Of a DNA stretch of 64,000 bases, positions 35,946 to 47,344 are shown in pieces. Position 1 is the stretch's first letter. Each line of letters opens with the position of its first letter. Position numbers and translations under genes: made by a program. The notes under the pieces were generated by a model that was not told where the DNA came from, ran no database searches, and was given only the letters and a program-made list of their open reading frames with translations. Source of the stretch: Acephala macrosclerotiorum (taxonomy: Eukaryota > Ascomycota > Leotiomycetes > Helotiales > Mollisiaceae); NCBI GenBank assembly GCA_014904845.1, contig MU119354.1, positions 62,001-126,000 on the forward strand, given 5' to 3'.

Positions 35946-36606
35946 TTTGAGGCTTCGGGCGACCTCCTTTTCTTTTTGGTTGAGGGATTGGTATGGCGTT
36001 CTTTGATTTTCTGATTGTAGAATCGAGTAGGAAATGAATGCGTTTTCTGAGACTTTGGATAATTTAGCGACATAATGCCTATTCATACAGCGATCTAAGC
36101 CTGAAAGGCATTAACTTTCTAGCGATGCAAGCCTGGAGCTGCGCGCAGTCACTGAAAGTCTTAGCAGTGCAGGGTAATAATGCTACCCCGCACTTGTGGC
36201 ACATGAAGCAGGCGTAGCAGCGCCCTAACATTGAAACTGACTTCAAAACTTTGCACTGTCAACACGTAGGTGAGAGTGTGAAAATTCAAGACTTCTTACA
36301 AACTATGTTCGAATATTTCATTACAAATATCTAGTGACCAGAGGAACATTTGAGGAACATGTTGCATCAACAACTGCGCAGCTTCTTGTATTTGTAGTGA
36401 GCCACAGGCTCTGGCGTCTATAAGATTAGGAGATCAACGCTATCACTCGCCAAAACTTCAGGCGCTGTACGCGGCGCCGGTCGGCGCAACTTTGCACCCA
36501 GAGTAGCAGTAGCAAATACTATTGAAAAAGCTAAACCGCACTCTAGACTAAAATGCTAGTAGTGGGGGGATCTACAAAAAAGAAGAAGAAAAAAAAGTTT
36601 AAATTT
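35946..36606. other. intergenic stretch
   Basis: No gene seen. An A-rich run (GAAGAAGAAAAAAAAG near 36581-36596) gives, on the minus strand, the T-run just after the tRNA-like locus. Confidence 0.45.
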
Positions 36607-36728
36607 TAGTCTAATCAGGACTCGAACCTGAATTTCACTCATGCCGTCATGGGAAGACGGCGGGTGCTCTGAGTGTCTAGGAAGGGTGCGCCTTTTATAA
36701 GTGTGTATTACCATTATACGACCAGACC
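36607..36728 (-). tRNA. tRNA-like gene with a 58-nt anticodon loop, identity unclear
   Basis: On the minus strand an almost complete cloverleaf can be drawn. Acceptor GGTCTGG pairs with TTAGACT (three G-T pairs) and the discriminator is A. D-arm GTAT-AATGGTA-ATAC is perfect. Anticodon stem CACTT pairs with GAGTG, the variable loop is AAAT and the T-arm is TCAGG-TTCGAGT-CCTGA. The B box GGTTCGAGTCC is consensus, and a run of eight T follows the 3' end. Between the anticodon-stem strands lie 58 nt (36641-36698) instead of 7, so an intron of about 51 nt is implied. That segment contains its own hairpin, GCCGTC-TTCCCAT-GACGGC, which itself looks like an anticodon arm (CCC). I cannot assign the amino acid. 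It could be a functional intron-bearing tRNA, a pseudogene or a tRNA-derived repeat. Confidence 0.45.
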
Positions 36729-36979
36729 TGATTGCTTGCTTTCTGTTGGAAGAAATGCTTATTCAAATCTATATAGGGCAGAATTGCGGCGCTTTGTGTG
36801 GGTGCTTGATGTAGGTTAGTCTTCGGGTTAGAAAGTTAGGATGAAAGCGCAGCGCGGCACCGAGAGCATATTGTGTTACACTTGATTAAGTAATAGGACT
36901 ATATTCATCTTTGTATGAAATCTTTCAAGTATCGAATCTAAATGAGAGGCGCTTCATGCCAGTGTAACAACAAAAGAGT

Positions 36980-38556
36980 TCAACACCCCTTCTCCTCTCC
37001 CGCAGCCATCCCAGCTTCGCCACCTTCCGCATCAAACGCGGTCGCACTACTTCTAGGCTTTGAAAATTCTCAGAGAGTGCGCAAAGGATTGATTCAAGAA
37101 GTCAAACTTACAGGTCCCACGAAAACCTTACGCTTCCCTCCAATCCACAAGCATCCAACCAGCAACACAACACCTACGATTACCACGCTGACATAGTTCA
37201 TGTTCCCAACTGTGACGAGCAAGAATCCGGGCAAGAAAAACAGTATAGAGCGCAACCCACAGCACCGAGAACGTGTTGCAGAAGGGTCCAAAATACGGTC
37301 CAAGGTCGAAATGATGTTTCAGAAGCACGGCCGTCCTTCCACGGAAGAGGACAGTACCTTGCGGGATTATGTATGTGATATTGAGTGGCAGGATAGCCAT
37401 AGAGATAATACTGTTGAAAGCGGTCGTACACGCGATGTAGATCAAACTGTAAAGAATGCAACGCCAAATAGACGAAGAGCAACCAGCAGGTGAAGAAAGT
37501 AACCCCAGCATGAGAGCTCAGGGTTTGTAGACTTCGAGGACCAGAAGAGAAGAAGCTGCAACAATGTCTAGATCGTTGTTCGAGAATATGAAGGCAAGGG
37601 TTTGGCAGCTCCTATCTCAATGTTAGCTCGGAGACGGAATGTTCGAGGGGTTTTTAGACGTGCTTCCGCAATGTGAGTAGCTCTATCTGTCGCGAGGAAA
37701 GCATACATGCAACTTCCAACCCCAAGCATAAATGCCATCCCGTCACTCCAGCCAGTAGTATTGGCGAATTTTGTAAAGACGACTTCCGAGGGCTGTTTGA
37801 CCTTGCTGGTCTCGAGTACTGTGATGAAGAACACGAAGAACCCCATCAAGCTGGCAAGGAAGAAGACACCCTCTCCTATCGGCATCGCATTAGGCAGGCC
37901 GATGGCGATGATGGCTATCAGGGAAATGATTAATACGAAAATAAGGTATGTTTGCCATTGCGTCGCAACGAAGTATTCCCAGTAGAAAGAGGCTAAGTCT
38001 ACACAATTCCGAGCTGCTCATTGCCAGTCTCGGTCGAGCACCGACGGGCGGAAGTCTATGCTTACCGTATACCACAGCAGTTGAAGCTGAGGTGAGAATC
38101 TGAGCAAGTACACTAAGCCATCACATAACGAACGCAATGGGTGCACGGGTCTTTCCTGATAATGCCATGAAAGCAAAGTGATGTTAGCCACCGCTTGAAG
38201 GAAGCGCCGAAGCAAGTTCTGCCAACCCTGCAGCTGTGTTGCAGTCAGTTTTCTGTCTTATCAAGTTCGAAATTGATGGACCCATTGATGAAAGAGCAGG
38301 CAAATACAGCCGCAATTAGTCCAAAGAATACTGTTGGTCCGCCTCCTACATAAAGCGGGAAGATAAAGGTTGCAGAGCACCCAACCCACGAATTCGGCAT
38401 CGAAAATGCTAGAGCCAGTGTTGAAAAAGCTGAGAATTGCCGTGGAAGCTCTCCTTTGTGCCCTTGAGCTCGTAACTGCAACTCATCTGCGGACAAGCCC
38501 TTCGAGTAAGGTGCTTCTCCGGCCATGGTAGTTGTGCTGGTATTGGCAGATTTCAT
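36980..38556 (-). pseudogene. decayed APC-family amino-acid/choline permease
   Basis: The start (ATG at 38556) and the first part are intact: LRAQGHKGELPRQFSAFSTL, ALAFSMPNSWVGCSATFIFP. The first donor site is ATAAGA instead of GTAAGA. The next exon, LAELASALPSSGG, hits TAA at 38184-38186 where Q is normal (GGQ.HFA) and TGA at 38121-38123. A readable middle follows (FYWEYFVATQWQTYLIFVL, SDGMAFMLGVGSCMYAFLAT, DRATHIAE). The domain is then missing several helices and resumes in another frame with TTAFNSIISMAILPLNITYI and HFDLGPYFGPFCNTFSVLWV. The tail VTVGNMNYVSVVIVGVVLLV is in a third frame. The motifs are those of fungal GABA/choline-type permeases of the plasma membrane. Several stops, frameshifts and an internal deletion make this a clear pseudogene. 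Confidence 0.8.
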
Positions 38557-39029
38557 CACAAATCTTGAGCATGCAGCAAAATGATATGCCATTGAGCTAT
38601 GATGAAGTCAAATCGAGGTGTCTGCGATTCGAAGTCTACCAAACAGACTATAAATGCCATTTAGCCTATCTATCTTTCTGATAAAGGTCGATACGACGTA
38701 TCTGTGCTGAAACGGAGCCAATAATGTCGGCTTGATTGCCTGGAATCAACCAGGGTCTGGGGAGGCGATGATCCAGGGGTGACTTGCAACAGAAGTGACC
38801 TCGATCTAGCTAGGCGTAGCTCGTGCTCAATTACTTCTCAATTCAAATAGTAAAAAGATCAGAAACCTAAGAAAGAGATGAATTACAGCAATGAGCACAC
38901 AAACTCAAATCAATGAACATGCAAATCATCACACGTGACGAGGACAAAGGCTTTTCATTGAAGGTTAAAACGCCGCAATAGGTTTCTAAAATATGCTATG
39001 CAAGAAGTAATATGGTAATGATTTATATC
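38557..39029. other. intergenic stretch
   Basis: 5' side of the dead permease and 3' side of the secreted-protein gene. Nothing else recognised. Confidence 0.4.
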
Positions 39030-40049
39030 TCATACTCTGAGAAGTTTCTTCGTAGAGACGAAACCGCATCCCGTCTTTCCAGCTTGGGTCTGGGCCCCCA
39101 AGCCGGAGCAAATGCCAGATGGACCTGCGCAGCAGGTCGACTGGCAATCAGCCCCACTTAGGCATTGCCCTCCTATGAATTGAGTACCTTTCCCATTCCC
39201 CTAGAAATCTAATTAGCCTATAGCCTTGAGTTAAATGTCAGGCATACATACCACATTTTTGGCACCTGCAGGGTCGAAAGCCGGACCTCCCTTAGACGCC
39301 GTGCTCGCGGCTGACGTGCTCTGAGCCACCGCTGCAGCTGAGCTTGAGCTTCCAACAGCCGCCGCCGCGCCAGCATTCGATGCAGATCCAGAAACAAATC
39401 CACATCCGGTTTTGCCAGCTTGGGTTTGCGCTCCCAGTCCTGAACAGATTCCGGACGGACCAGCACAACACGTTGACTGGCAATCAGCACCCGATAAACA
39501 TTGACCCCCAATGAATTGCTGGCCAGCTCCATTGCCCACATTTTTGGCACCCGCAGGATCGAAAGCGGGGCCTCCATTGGCCGGACTCGTTGAAGCAGCA
39601 CTCGTTCCCGAAGCAGCAGCTGCTTGGGCTGTACTAGCTGGGATGATGCTCACTGCAGCGGCAGCACTTGAACTTGCGGCTCCTCCGGTGGAAACGAACC
39701 CACAGCCAGTTTTGCCGTTTTGTGTCGAGGCACCAGGGCCAGAACAAATTCCGGTGGGATTAGCGCAGCAGCCGCTCTGGCCTGGTTCGAGGGAGAGTCA
39801 GCGTCTAATGCTCAAGCCTGATTCAATGAAGAGTTTGGTGAAAATACTTACAGTCCGCATTGCTCAAGCACTGGCCTCCGATGAATTGGGTACCAACGCC
39901 ATTGCCAACATTCTTGGCGCCTGCAGGATCGAACGGTGGAACTGCAGCGACAAGGAGGGAGACTGGGAGCGGAGTCAATATACGAATCAATTTTAGGAAA
40001 GGGCAAAGGACTTACAACTCAAGAGAGTGGCGATTGTGACGGCTTTCAT
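39030..40049 (-). CDS. secreted cysteine-rich protein with three tandem modules (BAS2-like)
   Basis: Exons 40016-40049, 39852-39962, 39252-39781 and 39030-39200 give 281 residues in phase. A signal peptide (MKAVTIATLLSFSLLVAA) is completed only by splicing. Three modules of about 50 residues follow. Each starts FDPAGAKNVGNG, continues QFIGGQCLS.ADCQS, CCA.P.GICSG.GA and ends GKTGCGFVS, with six cysteines per module. Ala/Ser-rich linkers of 30-40 residues separate the modules. I recognise the module from proteins named biotrophy-associated secreted protein 2 in plant-associated fungi; most of those I recall have one module. The role in the host is not established. Introns fall inside modules 1 and 3, not between modules. 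The second and third modules are more alike than either is to the first, suggesting recent duplication. Confidence 0.82.
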
Positions 40050-41828
40050 TTTTGCGACTGTTGGACGTGCGAGAAGATTAAAGTCTAATAACTGTTGAAG
40101 AATCGGAGTTGATGAAATGAAGTATGGTGCGGTAGACACTTTTAGTGAAGGAATGTGAAGCGCTGGGCCTAATGCAGAAGATGAGAAGAGAATAGACCTG
40201 AAGAGACTTGCTCGTGAAGAATGATGGCCGAGAAGAAATAGGATGCGGCAGTAGATCTTATATTTCAATGATCTTCAACGAGAGGATCATCATCCCCTCG
40301 AAACTGAATTCTGGGAAACAGGATCGGCCGAAACGGGAGGAGATTCCCAAAACAATCGTCTGAACGCCATGCACATCACCTAAACCCAGTCTTAATGATT
40401 TCCTCGAGCTGAAGGGTGCCATCTGAAGCCATAGGCTAAGCCACGTTTGAAGATAAGATGGATAAAACTTCAGATCAGTTTGCGCAGTACTAGCGCGGGA
40501 GTGCGGCGATGCTTCTGTATGGAGAGTTCGCGCTCGGCTTGACGCAAGATCTGCACCAAGTGCCGCTGACTTGGCAGAACCCCCGTATCGAAATCAGATA
40601 ATTTTCTGATTGCGCGCTAATTGATTACGGCGGAGCGCCTTCCTGTGTGTTGAAACGTTGATGGTGCAACCGGGTGGTCTGTGATGGAGGATCTTGTTGC
40701 GTTTAAGGTTTCGCTTCCAGGGGTATTTGTCTCGGCATGGGTTAAGCGAGACCTAAAAAGGGGACTCCGCGGCAAAGACATCCTCGATGCTGGATGAAGA
40801 TCTGATAGCGAACGTAATTTAAATCTGATATAGGAAGTGGAGGTTTGGAAACGGCTGGAATCAAACCTTGCGCTGGCAACCACAAAATCTATCTGAAGCT
40901 GAAAACTTTGAAGCGAATCCGGTCACATGACCCTGCAGGGGTTTACATGAGGCATTCCTTCGTTGTTCCTTGAAGCGACAACGAGTGATGAACTCGTGGA
41001 TTGGACCCAACTGCGTTGCTCTGTGGTGACTCAAAAATTGACCACTGGATTTTGCGACTTGATAGTCATACAAGCTGAGTTGTATTCCAGCCGACCCGAT
41101 TGCTCAAAGTGAAGTGAAACTTCCCATCGGTCTTGAAGACATCTGTGACCACACTGCTCTGATTGAGTAGAAATCTGTTCATGAAAACCATCAAACTGGG
41201 CTACTGTGAAGTCGGAAACGAGCAATGCGAATTTCCATGGGATACCTGAGAGAACCCGAAACCATCCTTGCCTCCCAACGCCTCATAAACCAGTCTGCCT
41301 GCAACGGAACGCCAGTATGTACTGACTAGGCCAAGGTAGCCGATTCCTGAGTTCTCGATGACAAGTAAGCCTCGTGGCGCGACCAATGCTTCCAACATAT
41401 GGTGATCATAGGTAATAATTCAACATCGCTCGCTAGCTGAGAAAAACGATGGCTTAAACCATCCACCTCCCGTTACAATCTACATCGACGTCTCTATTTT
41501 GATCCCCGAGGTCCTTGCAAAATCGTCAAAGATGCACGAACATCCCGGTCCCCCAGAACCACTTTCTTGTGCGATGGTCAATTTGATTCTTTCATCGAAT
41601 GCGCTGGCGAACAAAGCTCCCTTGCCATTTGCGTGAGCAGCCCGTGACGCCAGTTCTGCTTGTGTTGATTTTTGAAGCCGACGAACAGAAAGTTCCAGTG
41701 CGTCGATGATCCGGCTTGTACCCCATGCCTAAGCCATCAATCCTCCAGCATCATGAGATACGCCATACAGATCATAGAATTTGCCCTACCCGTGAGGATT
41801 GTCGACTGCGATGTCCTAGTTGTTGTGG
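40050..41828. other. long intergenic stretch
   Basis: No gene or RNA recognised. Short open frames (40617-41398) lack family resemblance. Confidence 0.45.
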
Positions 41829-42240
41829 TCACAAGTGCCACATTCGATGGAATTGGGATACTACCACCCACGTAGCCAATGACGGTAGGGTTAAGTGGTG
41901 TCCCGGAAGTGGGATCTTGAGAGCTGCGAGAAAGGATACAGACTTTCCGGCCTCATTACAGGTGATGGTGAGTTTGTTGTTGTGCAATGTGGTAGTGACG
42001 GTCGGTGTTGGAGGTTTTTGTCCAAATTCAAACGTTTGGATCATGGAGCTGATTTCGAAGCGGCGGCAAGCCCAATAATTTTTGTTGGAAAGAGCGGTGC
42101 TGTTTAAGATGAACGGGGTGGGAAGCATTTCGAATCGTGGTGATGTTGTTTGGGATGTCACCGCAGCCCAGCGAGGCGCTGTGAGAACCCGAGTAGCTGG
42201 GAAAGTCTGATGGCATGCATCTTGCGAGCTGAATATACAG
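41829..42240 (-). CDS. possible small protein, start unresolved
   Basis: A frame of about 135 codons stays open from about 42240 to the stop at 41829, reading SSQDACHQTFPATRVLTAPR at its left and later LSNKNYWACRRFEISSMIQT, FEFGQKPPTPTVTTTLHNNK and LTITCNEAGKSVSFLAALKI. Alternating hydrophobic and Thr/Asn-rich segments with paired cysteines suggest a small secreted beta-rich protein. No ATG or signal peptide precedes it in the same frame. A hydrophobic leader (ILFLYIQLARC) exists in another frame, so either an intron or a frameshift separates them. Family not recognised. Confidence 0.3.
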
Positions 42241-42303
42241 GAACAGAATCACGGAGATTTCAATGATCGCTAAGCAGAGATCTATTTAAGTATGTCTTGC
42301 AAT

Positions 42304-43232
42304 TTGGTGCACAGCGTAATTAAAAATAATCACGTTAATTGATTAAAATTATGATTAATTTGATTAAATTAAATTAAATTATGATTAACTAAAATCTTAA
42401 AAATTATGATTATAATTATAATTATAATTAATTATAATTAATTACGTGACTCTAGTAAAAAATAATACTTTTCGAAATTATAAAAACTTTATATATTAAA
42501 ATAAATTATATTTGATAAAAAAAACTATAAATAATTTTATTTAATTTATAATAAAGTGGCAAAGAGTCGAAGATTCGAAATAGAGAGTTAAATCGGAAGT
42601 TCGGCATTTCGCTAAGCTCGCTTGTGGCGCGCGCGATACTAGCTTTGTCCTAGCCCTAGAGCTGCCGATTGGTCAGATCTTAATTTGGAGCCTTTTGCGC
42701 CACTTCGGACGAAGCCGCATTTAGTCACGTGTTAATCAAGTTAATGTAATATAATTATGATTAACTTGATTAGATAGTGGGACGTCCCTCGTACCTCGCG
42801 CCGTGCCCTGCCTTTGACGATTTGAACTTTGAAATAATATAAACGATTTGAATTTATAAATGAGTTTTTATTCGCATTCGCACCGGCTCCGCCGGCGCGA
42901 GTAGAGGCGTTCCCCCCCTACAACCCCCCCTACGTGGAGCTAGAGCTGCTCTACGGGGAGCTTTATAGAGAGCTTTAAACTACGGGAGCGCTAAGTGCCA
43001 AAAGCGATACATCTTGGCGTTTCTTGGCAAAACCTTGGCGCAAAAACGTGCCGCAAATATCACGTTTTATTATGTAATCTCAAGGTAAACCATTTTTCCC
43101 TAGCGGGATACCTTTAACTATCGTCAAAGGCATTTAGATTAGATTATGATTAACAGTATATTTTCATGATTAAATTATAATAAACGATCCATAATCTAAT
43201 TTAATCTAATCATTTATCACGCTGTTGGTGCA
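42304..43232. mobile_element. 913-bp hAT-like element with perfect 8-bp target duplication
   Basis: TTGGTGCA occurs immediately on both sides (42304-42311 and 43225-43232). The element (42312-43224) begins CAGCGTAATTAAAAATAATC and its other end, read inward, begins CAGCGTGATAAATGATTAG: an imperfect terminal inverted repeat starting CAGCGT. Eight-base target duplications with CA-starting ends are typical of hAT transposons. Subterminal regions are packed with TTAATCA/TGATTAA motifs in both orientations. The centre is GC-richer (42890-42960) and has no transposase reading frame, so the copy is non-autonomous. Confidence 0.82.
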
Positions 43233-45485
43233 TCGATGAGAAGTCTAAACGAAGATTTTACTACTAGGTTGATCAACGTCTTCAGGTGCTTCGTGCTTCG
43301 ATATTTCATCGACATGAAAGCCCTCATCCCCAGCATGCTATAAACACCGAAAGAAATGTCTTGGAAGAAGGCTCATATTGGTGGGGTCGATAGCGATTAT
43401 TCATATTGAAAGACCTCAGCCGAGACTTTCAGGCTTACCGTATATCGTATTCTCCCTCGCAAGCCTGAACCAAAAAAGGAGCAATTGCCTGGCATGGGAT
43501 CGATTCATATGGAATTTCGAGTCAAAGAAAACTACACTGATCAGAATGCTATTCTCGAAGCATTGTCGAAGCATGGTACGACAACGGGTGCTACCCCGCA
43601 TTGAGCCCTGCAAAGTCAGCCCTTGGCGGGAAAAGCGTCAAACGAGGAAGTCATAGCGACAGATTCGCGGTCAGTAAAGCATATGATATGTATCTCTTTG
43701 GAGACAACGCGCAGATTCGCGCCATGGCCAGAGATGCTATGTTTGGATTGCGCAGGAGAACGACCCATTACAGCATGCCCAGACACGCTGACCAAATTCG
43801 GCTTCCTAGTGCATCTGTCGGTGAAGTTGTCTGTGTTTTTCCTTGTCTCTCGATGATGTCCTGGTCGACATAGAAGGAAGTAATCCATATTCACTCCGCA
43901 CAATCCGCAACACCCATATTTGTGCAGCTTTATGAGATCGTAACGTATGGGGCAGTGACCCGCGTGAGAAGAAACATGGCTTTCCAGCTATAGGCGTAAC
44001 GCGAATGATTTTCGTCTCGAATTCTAACGCAACTTGAAGAATCCGCACGCAGGCAGTGTAGAGAGGATATGTTTTATTCGTTGTTCGTCGGAGCTCGTCG
44101 GTGCTGGCTGGTGCTCGTTGTGGCTTTCCTGTTTGGTATGGCGGATCGCGTTCTACGGAGCTGCATGTATTCGGAAGGGGTAGAACGGTAACTATGGATG
44201 TTCGCTTGCCTCGGTAGAAGAACTGAATTGTGCTTCAAGTCTTGATATTAGTCTTAAATGATGTGGCGGAACAGTGACACGCTCTCAGCCGGAGAAATAA
44301 ATGGCCGATTTTCGTCCTCGAGAACACCAAAAAAGTCCTCCACTGAATTATTTATTTCGTAACTACTCACACCTTGATATTCATGAAACTTCCAAGAATA
44401 CTTTTCAAGAAGCTAATAAAAGACTTCGCAAAAAGAAATTGCAAATTTTCTTAACTAGTTCTAGTGAAATTCGCAGATTCGTGTGAATTTGCGCACAGGA
44501 CGGATATCGGCCACTTATTTCTCCTGCTGAGAGACACGTACCTGCCATCCTTATTAGTCTGTGGCGAGGACAGGGTGATCAATTTCGTAGTTGAGATGAG
44601 GCTCACATCGCAGATTCTGTACAAATACGAATAAGATCTGATGCTCGAGATAACGGCGCAGCGATAAAGCACGGGTACGCTTAGCCTTTTCTAGAATAGT
44701 GCTTGATCCGTGCCACTCTCTATTGGGAATAGCTTCTAGATAGCTTCTCACAATTAACATACGAGGCGAATCAATTTCGTCTCCGGCGCTCGCCAATTTT
44801 CGAGCTTTGAATTTCACTCTAAATAGAATCACGGCGTCTAATGAAATGCTTCAAAATTTGGATGAATAATAGAATATACTTCGAAGAGTCCATTAGCCAA
44901 GTTTTAATCCTTTTCAGCTTTATTTGATTGTGGAGGGTCTAGTTGTTAATGTGACAGATTTCTCGCCAAATCTAGCCCAAGCGCCGGAGACGAAATCGAT
45001 TCGCTTCGATAGCTTCACATCTATCTGTCTAGCAACTCAAACTCGAATGCTTTGAAATGACTTTGAAGTCAGCAATCAGTACAAGTGTACTTCAAGGCCT
45101 TGATCTCCGATCCTTCTTCATTCCTTGCAAGTTTCCTCTAGTTTCAAACGAGAGCATCCCGCACGAATTTTCTGACTCCAAAGTCGACCCTGGGCAAGAC
45201 GTCACCTCAGGACAAAAGAGTACATGCTATGCTTCACCTTACACCTTACTATATACAATCATTAGTCTTCAGAGATTCTGAGGCTCCAAGAGCAATTCGA
45301 AGCTTTTTGAATCTCCAGAGTCCTATCACACCTTAGCCTCGGCAACTGTTCCACATCTTAGGCAGCACTGCCACACTTCCCCTCCTTCCCCGCAGCGTCA
45401 CCAATACTTATGGAGGAAAAGTACGTCTAAAATTCTAAGCTTTCAGGTACATCAAAAGTCTTTGGAACGACAGGAAATTCTCACA
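43233..45485. other. long intergenic stretch
   Basis: About 2.2 kb with overlapping short open frames around 43378-44050 that show no domain. One member of a degenerate repeat pair lies at 44581-44655. Confidence 0.45.
44581..44655. repeat. degenerate direct repeat, member 1
   Basis: This 75-nt stretch matches 47045-47119 at about 62 of 75 positions counted by eye; shared blocks include CAGATTCTGT and CGAATAAGATCT. No function recognised. Confidence 0.6.
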
Positions 45486-46562
45486 ATGACTCATGCATCA
45501 TTCTCCAATCTTCCCCCCGAAATCCGCCAAGAGATATGGCGATTGTCTTTCGAGCCTCGTGTTCTTTGCCTACATATCCATGCCCGCGAGCTCGATTATA
45601 ATTCTCGCAAAAATTTGGCTGTCTCATTCACTTGCACCGTATTGGATTCGAGAAGCGGCCAGACTCCAGACGACATTTTCGCAGAACGCTCTGAAGCAAC
45701 CCCTCAAGTGCCAAAGGACACTAGAGAAATTAATTCCAAATCACTAGGACCGACCTCTCTTGGCCCTGTCCACTTGTACATTTGTTGGGAGAGCCGTGCA
45801 GTGGCATTGAGAAGATACGAGCTCGCATTTACGGAAGCAGAGGATCTTGAGCAAGGGAAGCAGCGTCTCCGCTCAAGACAGGATGTTGCTTTAAAAGACT
45901 GGGACAGTCGAAACTCATGGCAGAAGGGAATATGGGTGGACTTCGAACGCGACATTGTTCTTTTAGATCTCCTCCGGCAGCGTCGACATGATATCCACAT
46001 CCCAGTACGAACGATGACAACTCTGTGGTTCTTCAAAATATATGCTCGGCGCGAAGTACAGAAGATCAGGAGATTTGCTATTGGAGGGAATTGGCTCTGT
46101 GAAAAAGCCATTTGGGGGGAATTTTACAAGACGCTCACTCAACCTGGACCGAACCCGAATTGTATTCGAGCTTTCAAGAACTTGAGGGAGCTTCTTGTTG
46201 ATGATAGCTTTCGAATTTATAAGGCAAAGGCAGTAACTCGAGAAGCTAGTGAGTCTCACCCTCTCAAAGCAAAATTCTGCTTTGCTCTTTCTTTTGGAGT
46301 CTTCGATAGCCGCATATTCCTAGGACATGCTTCTCGACTCCTTGACTTCAATGAAACAAGAGTACTAACTCCAAAAGCCATGTCAACAGGCGAGAGGATT
46401 GGAGTGAATGCGATCGGAGAGCGAGAGGTTGTCAAGGACAAGGTTCAGGGCTGGATTGGTAGCTTGAACGATGGCAAGCCTATCTGGCAGCAGGTGCCAG
46501 AGGTCAAAGTTGTTCGGTGGGACGAGTGGCACATGGACAATATGCTGGCCTTAGCTACATGA
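45486..46562 (+). CDS. 2EXR domain protein, 358 residues
   Basis: Single exon; I start at the ATG at 45486 because the longer reading upstream has no ATG. The N-terminus FSNLPPEIRQEIWRLSFEPR is the signature of the fungal 2EXR domain (two EXR-like motifs), a large expanded family of unknown biochemical function. Later motifs typical of these proteins are CWESRAVALRRYELAF, VDFERDIVLLDLL and FKNLRELLVDD. There is no signal peptide or membrane helix, so it is probably intracellular. Codon use and frame are intact. 2EXR genes often occur in variable, strain-specific regions, in keeping with its surroundings here. Confidence 0.88.
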   Translation: MTHASFSNLPPEIRQEIWRLSFEPRVLCLHIHARELDYNSRKNLAVSFTCTVLDSRSGQTPDDIFAERSEATPQVPKDTREINSKSLGPTSLGPVHLYICWESRAVALRRYELAFTEAEDLEQGKQRLRSRQDVALKDWDSRNSWQKGIWVDFERDIVLLDLLRQRRHDIHIPVRTMTTLWFFKIYARREVQKIRRFAIGGNWLCEKAIWGEFYKTLTQPGPNPNCIRAFKNLRELLVDDSFRIYKAKAVTREASESHPLKAKFCFALSFGVFDSRIFLGHASRLLDFNETRVLTPKAMSTGERIGVNAIGEREVVKDKVQGWIGSLNDGKPIWQQVPEVKVVRWDEWHMDNMLALAT

Positions 46563-47044
46563 CCGGTGTTTTAGCAGAGAGAATGTCGCAACAGCAGTAT
46601 ATATTGCAGCGCAAGCCGTCTATCAAATTGCTGGATTCCCATGTCCTTTGCTTAGCAAATTTCCCTTTTGTATTTCTTTGAATCGTTTGCCAGCTCGAGG
46701 GACACTGAAAGGACATGTTATATTGGTGCATATTCCTACTTATCGAAAGTGTTCTATTGGTGAAACGCCTGAGATTTCTGAATCTAGCCCTGAAGTTGAC
46801 CCCCTACGTTTCGGGGCGGGGCGTACATAGCATATTTCTCAATTCCGTCGGCCATTGGCGGAACATAGTATCATACCTCGGTCCATTCAAATTGGATTTG
46901 TCGACTTCGAAGAAGAATCTTGGGGCTGAAGGCTGAGGCGGATGGGGGCCTCGCAATTCCCCTTGACACACTCGCCGAACGACGTCCATAGGTAAGCATA
47001 CCCATCTCCCACTACCGATGCAACGGAATTGCTGGATACCATTA
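46563..47044. other. intergenic stretch between convergent genes
   Basis: Lies between the 2EXR gene (plus) and the caspase/zinc-finger gene (minus); no gene seen. Confidence 0.4.
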
Positions 47045-47119
47045 AATATCGTAGTTCAGATGAGGCTAACAGCACAGATTCTGTTCAAGTTCGAATAAGA
47101 TCTAATATTTAAGATAACG
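47045..47119. repeat. degenerate direct repeat, member 2
   Basis: Partner of 44581-44655 in the same orientation; about 83 per cent identical by eye. The two copies bracket the 2EXR gene. Confidence 0.6.
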
Positions 47120-47344
47120 CACCTCGGTTCCAATACCAGATATAAATATCGTCAAAAGAAAGAATTAAGAATTACGTAGTATTATCAATTACTTTTTTGA
47201 TTCTCTTTTTCGCAAAACGTGCACGCTCGTTTTGTCAGTTGCTTGGTAAAGACTGCATTGGTGGTGAAAAGGGCTACAGAAGGCCTATATATACACAGAT
47301 AGGGGAGGGCCCACCCCAACCCCTTAATAAGGCCGGTGGCACCG

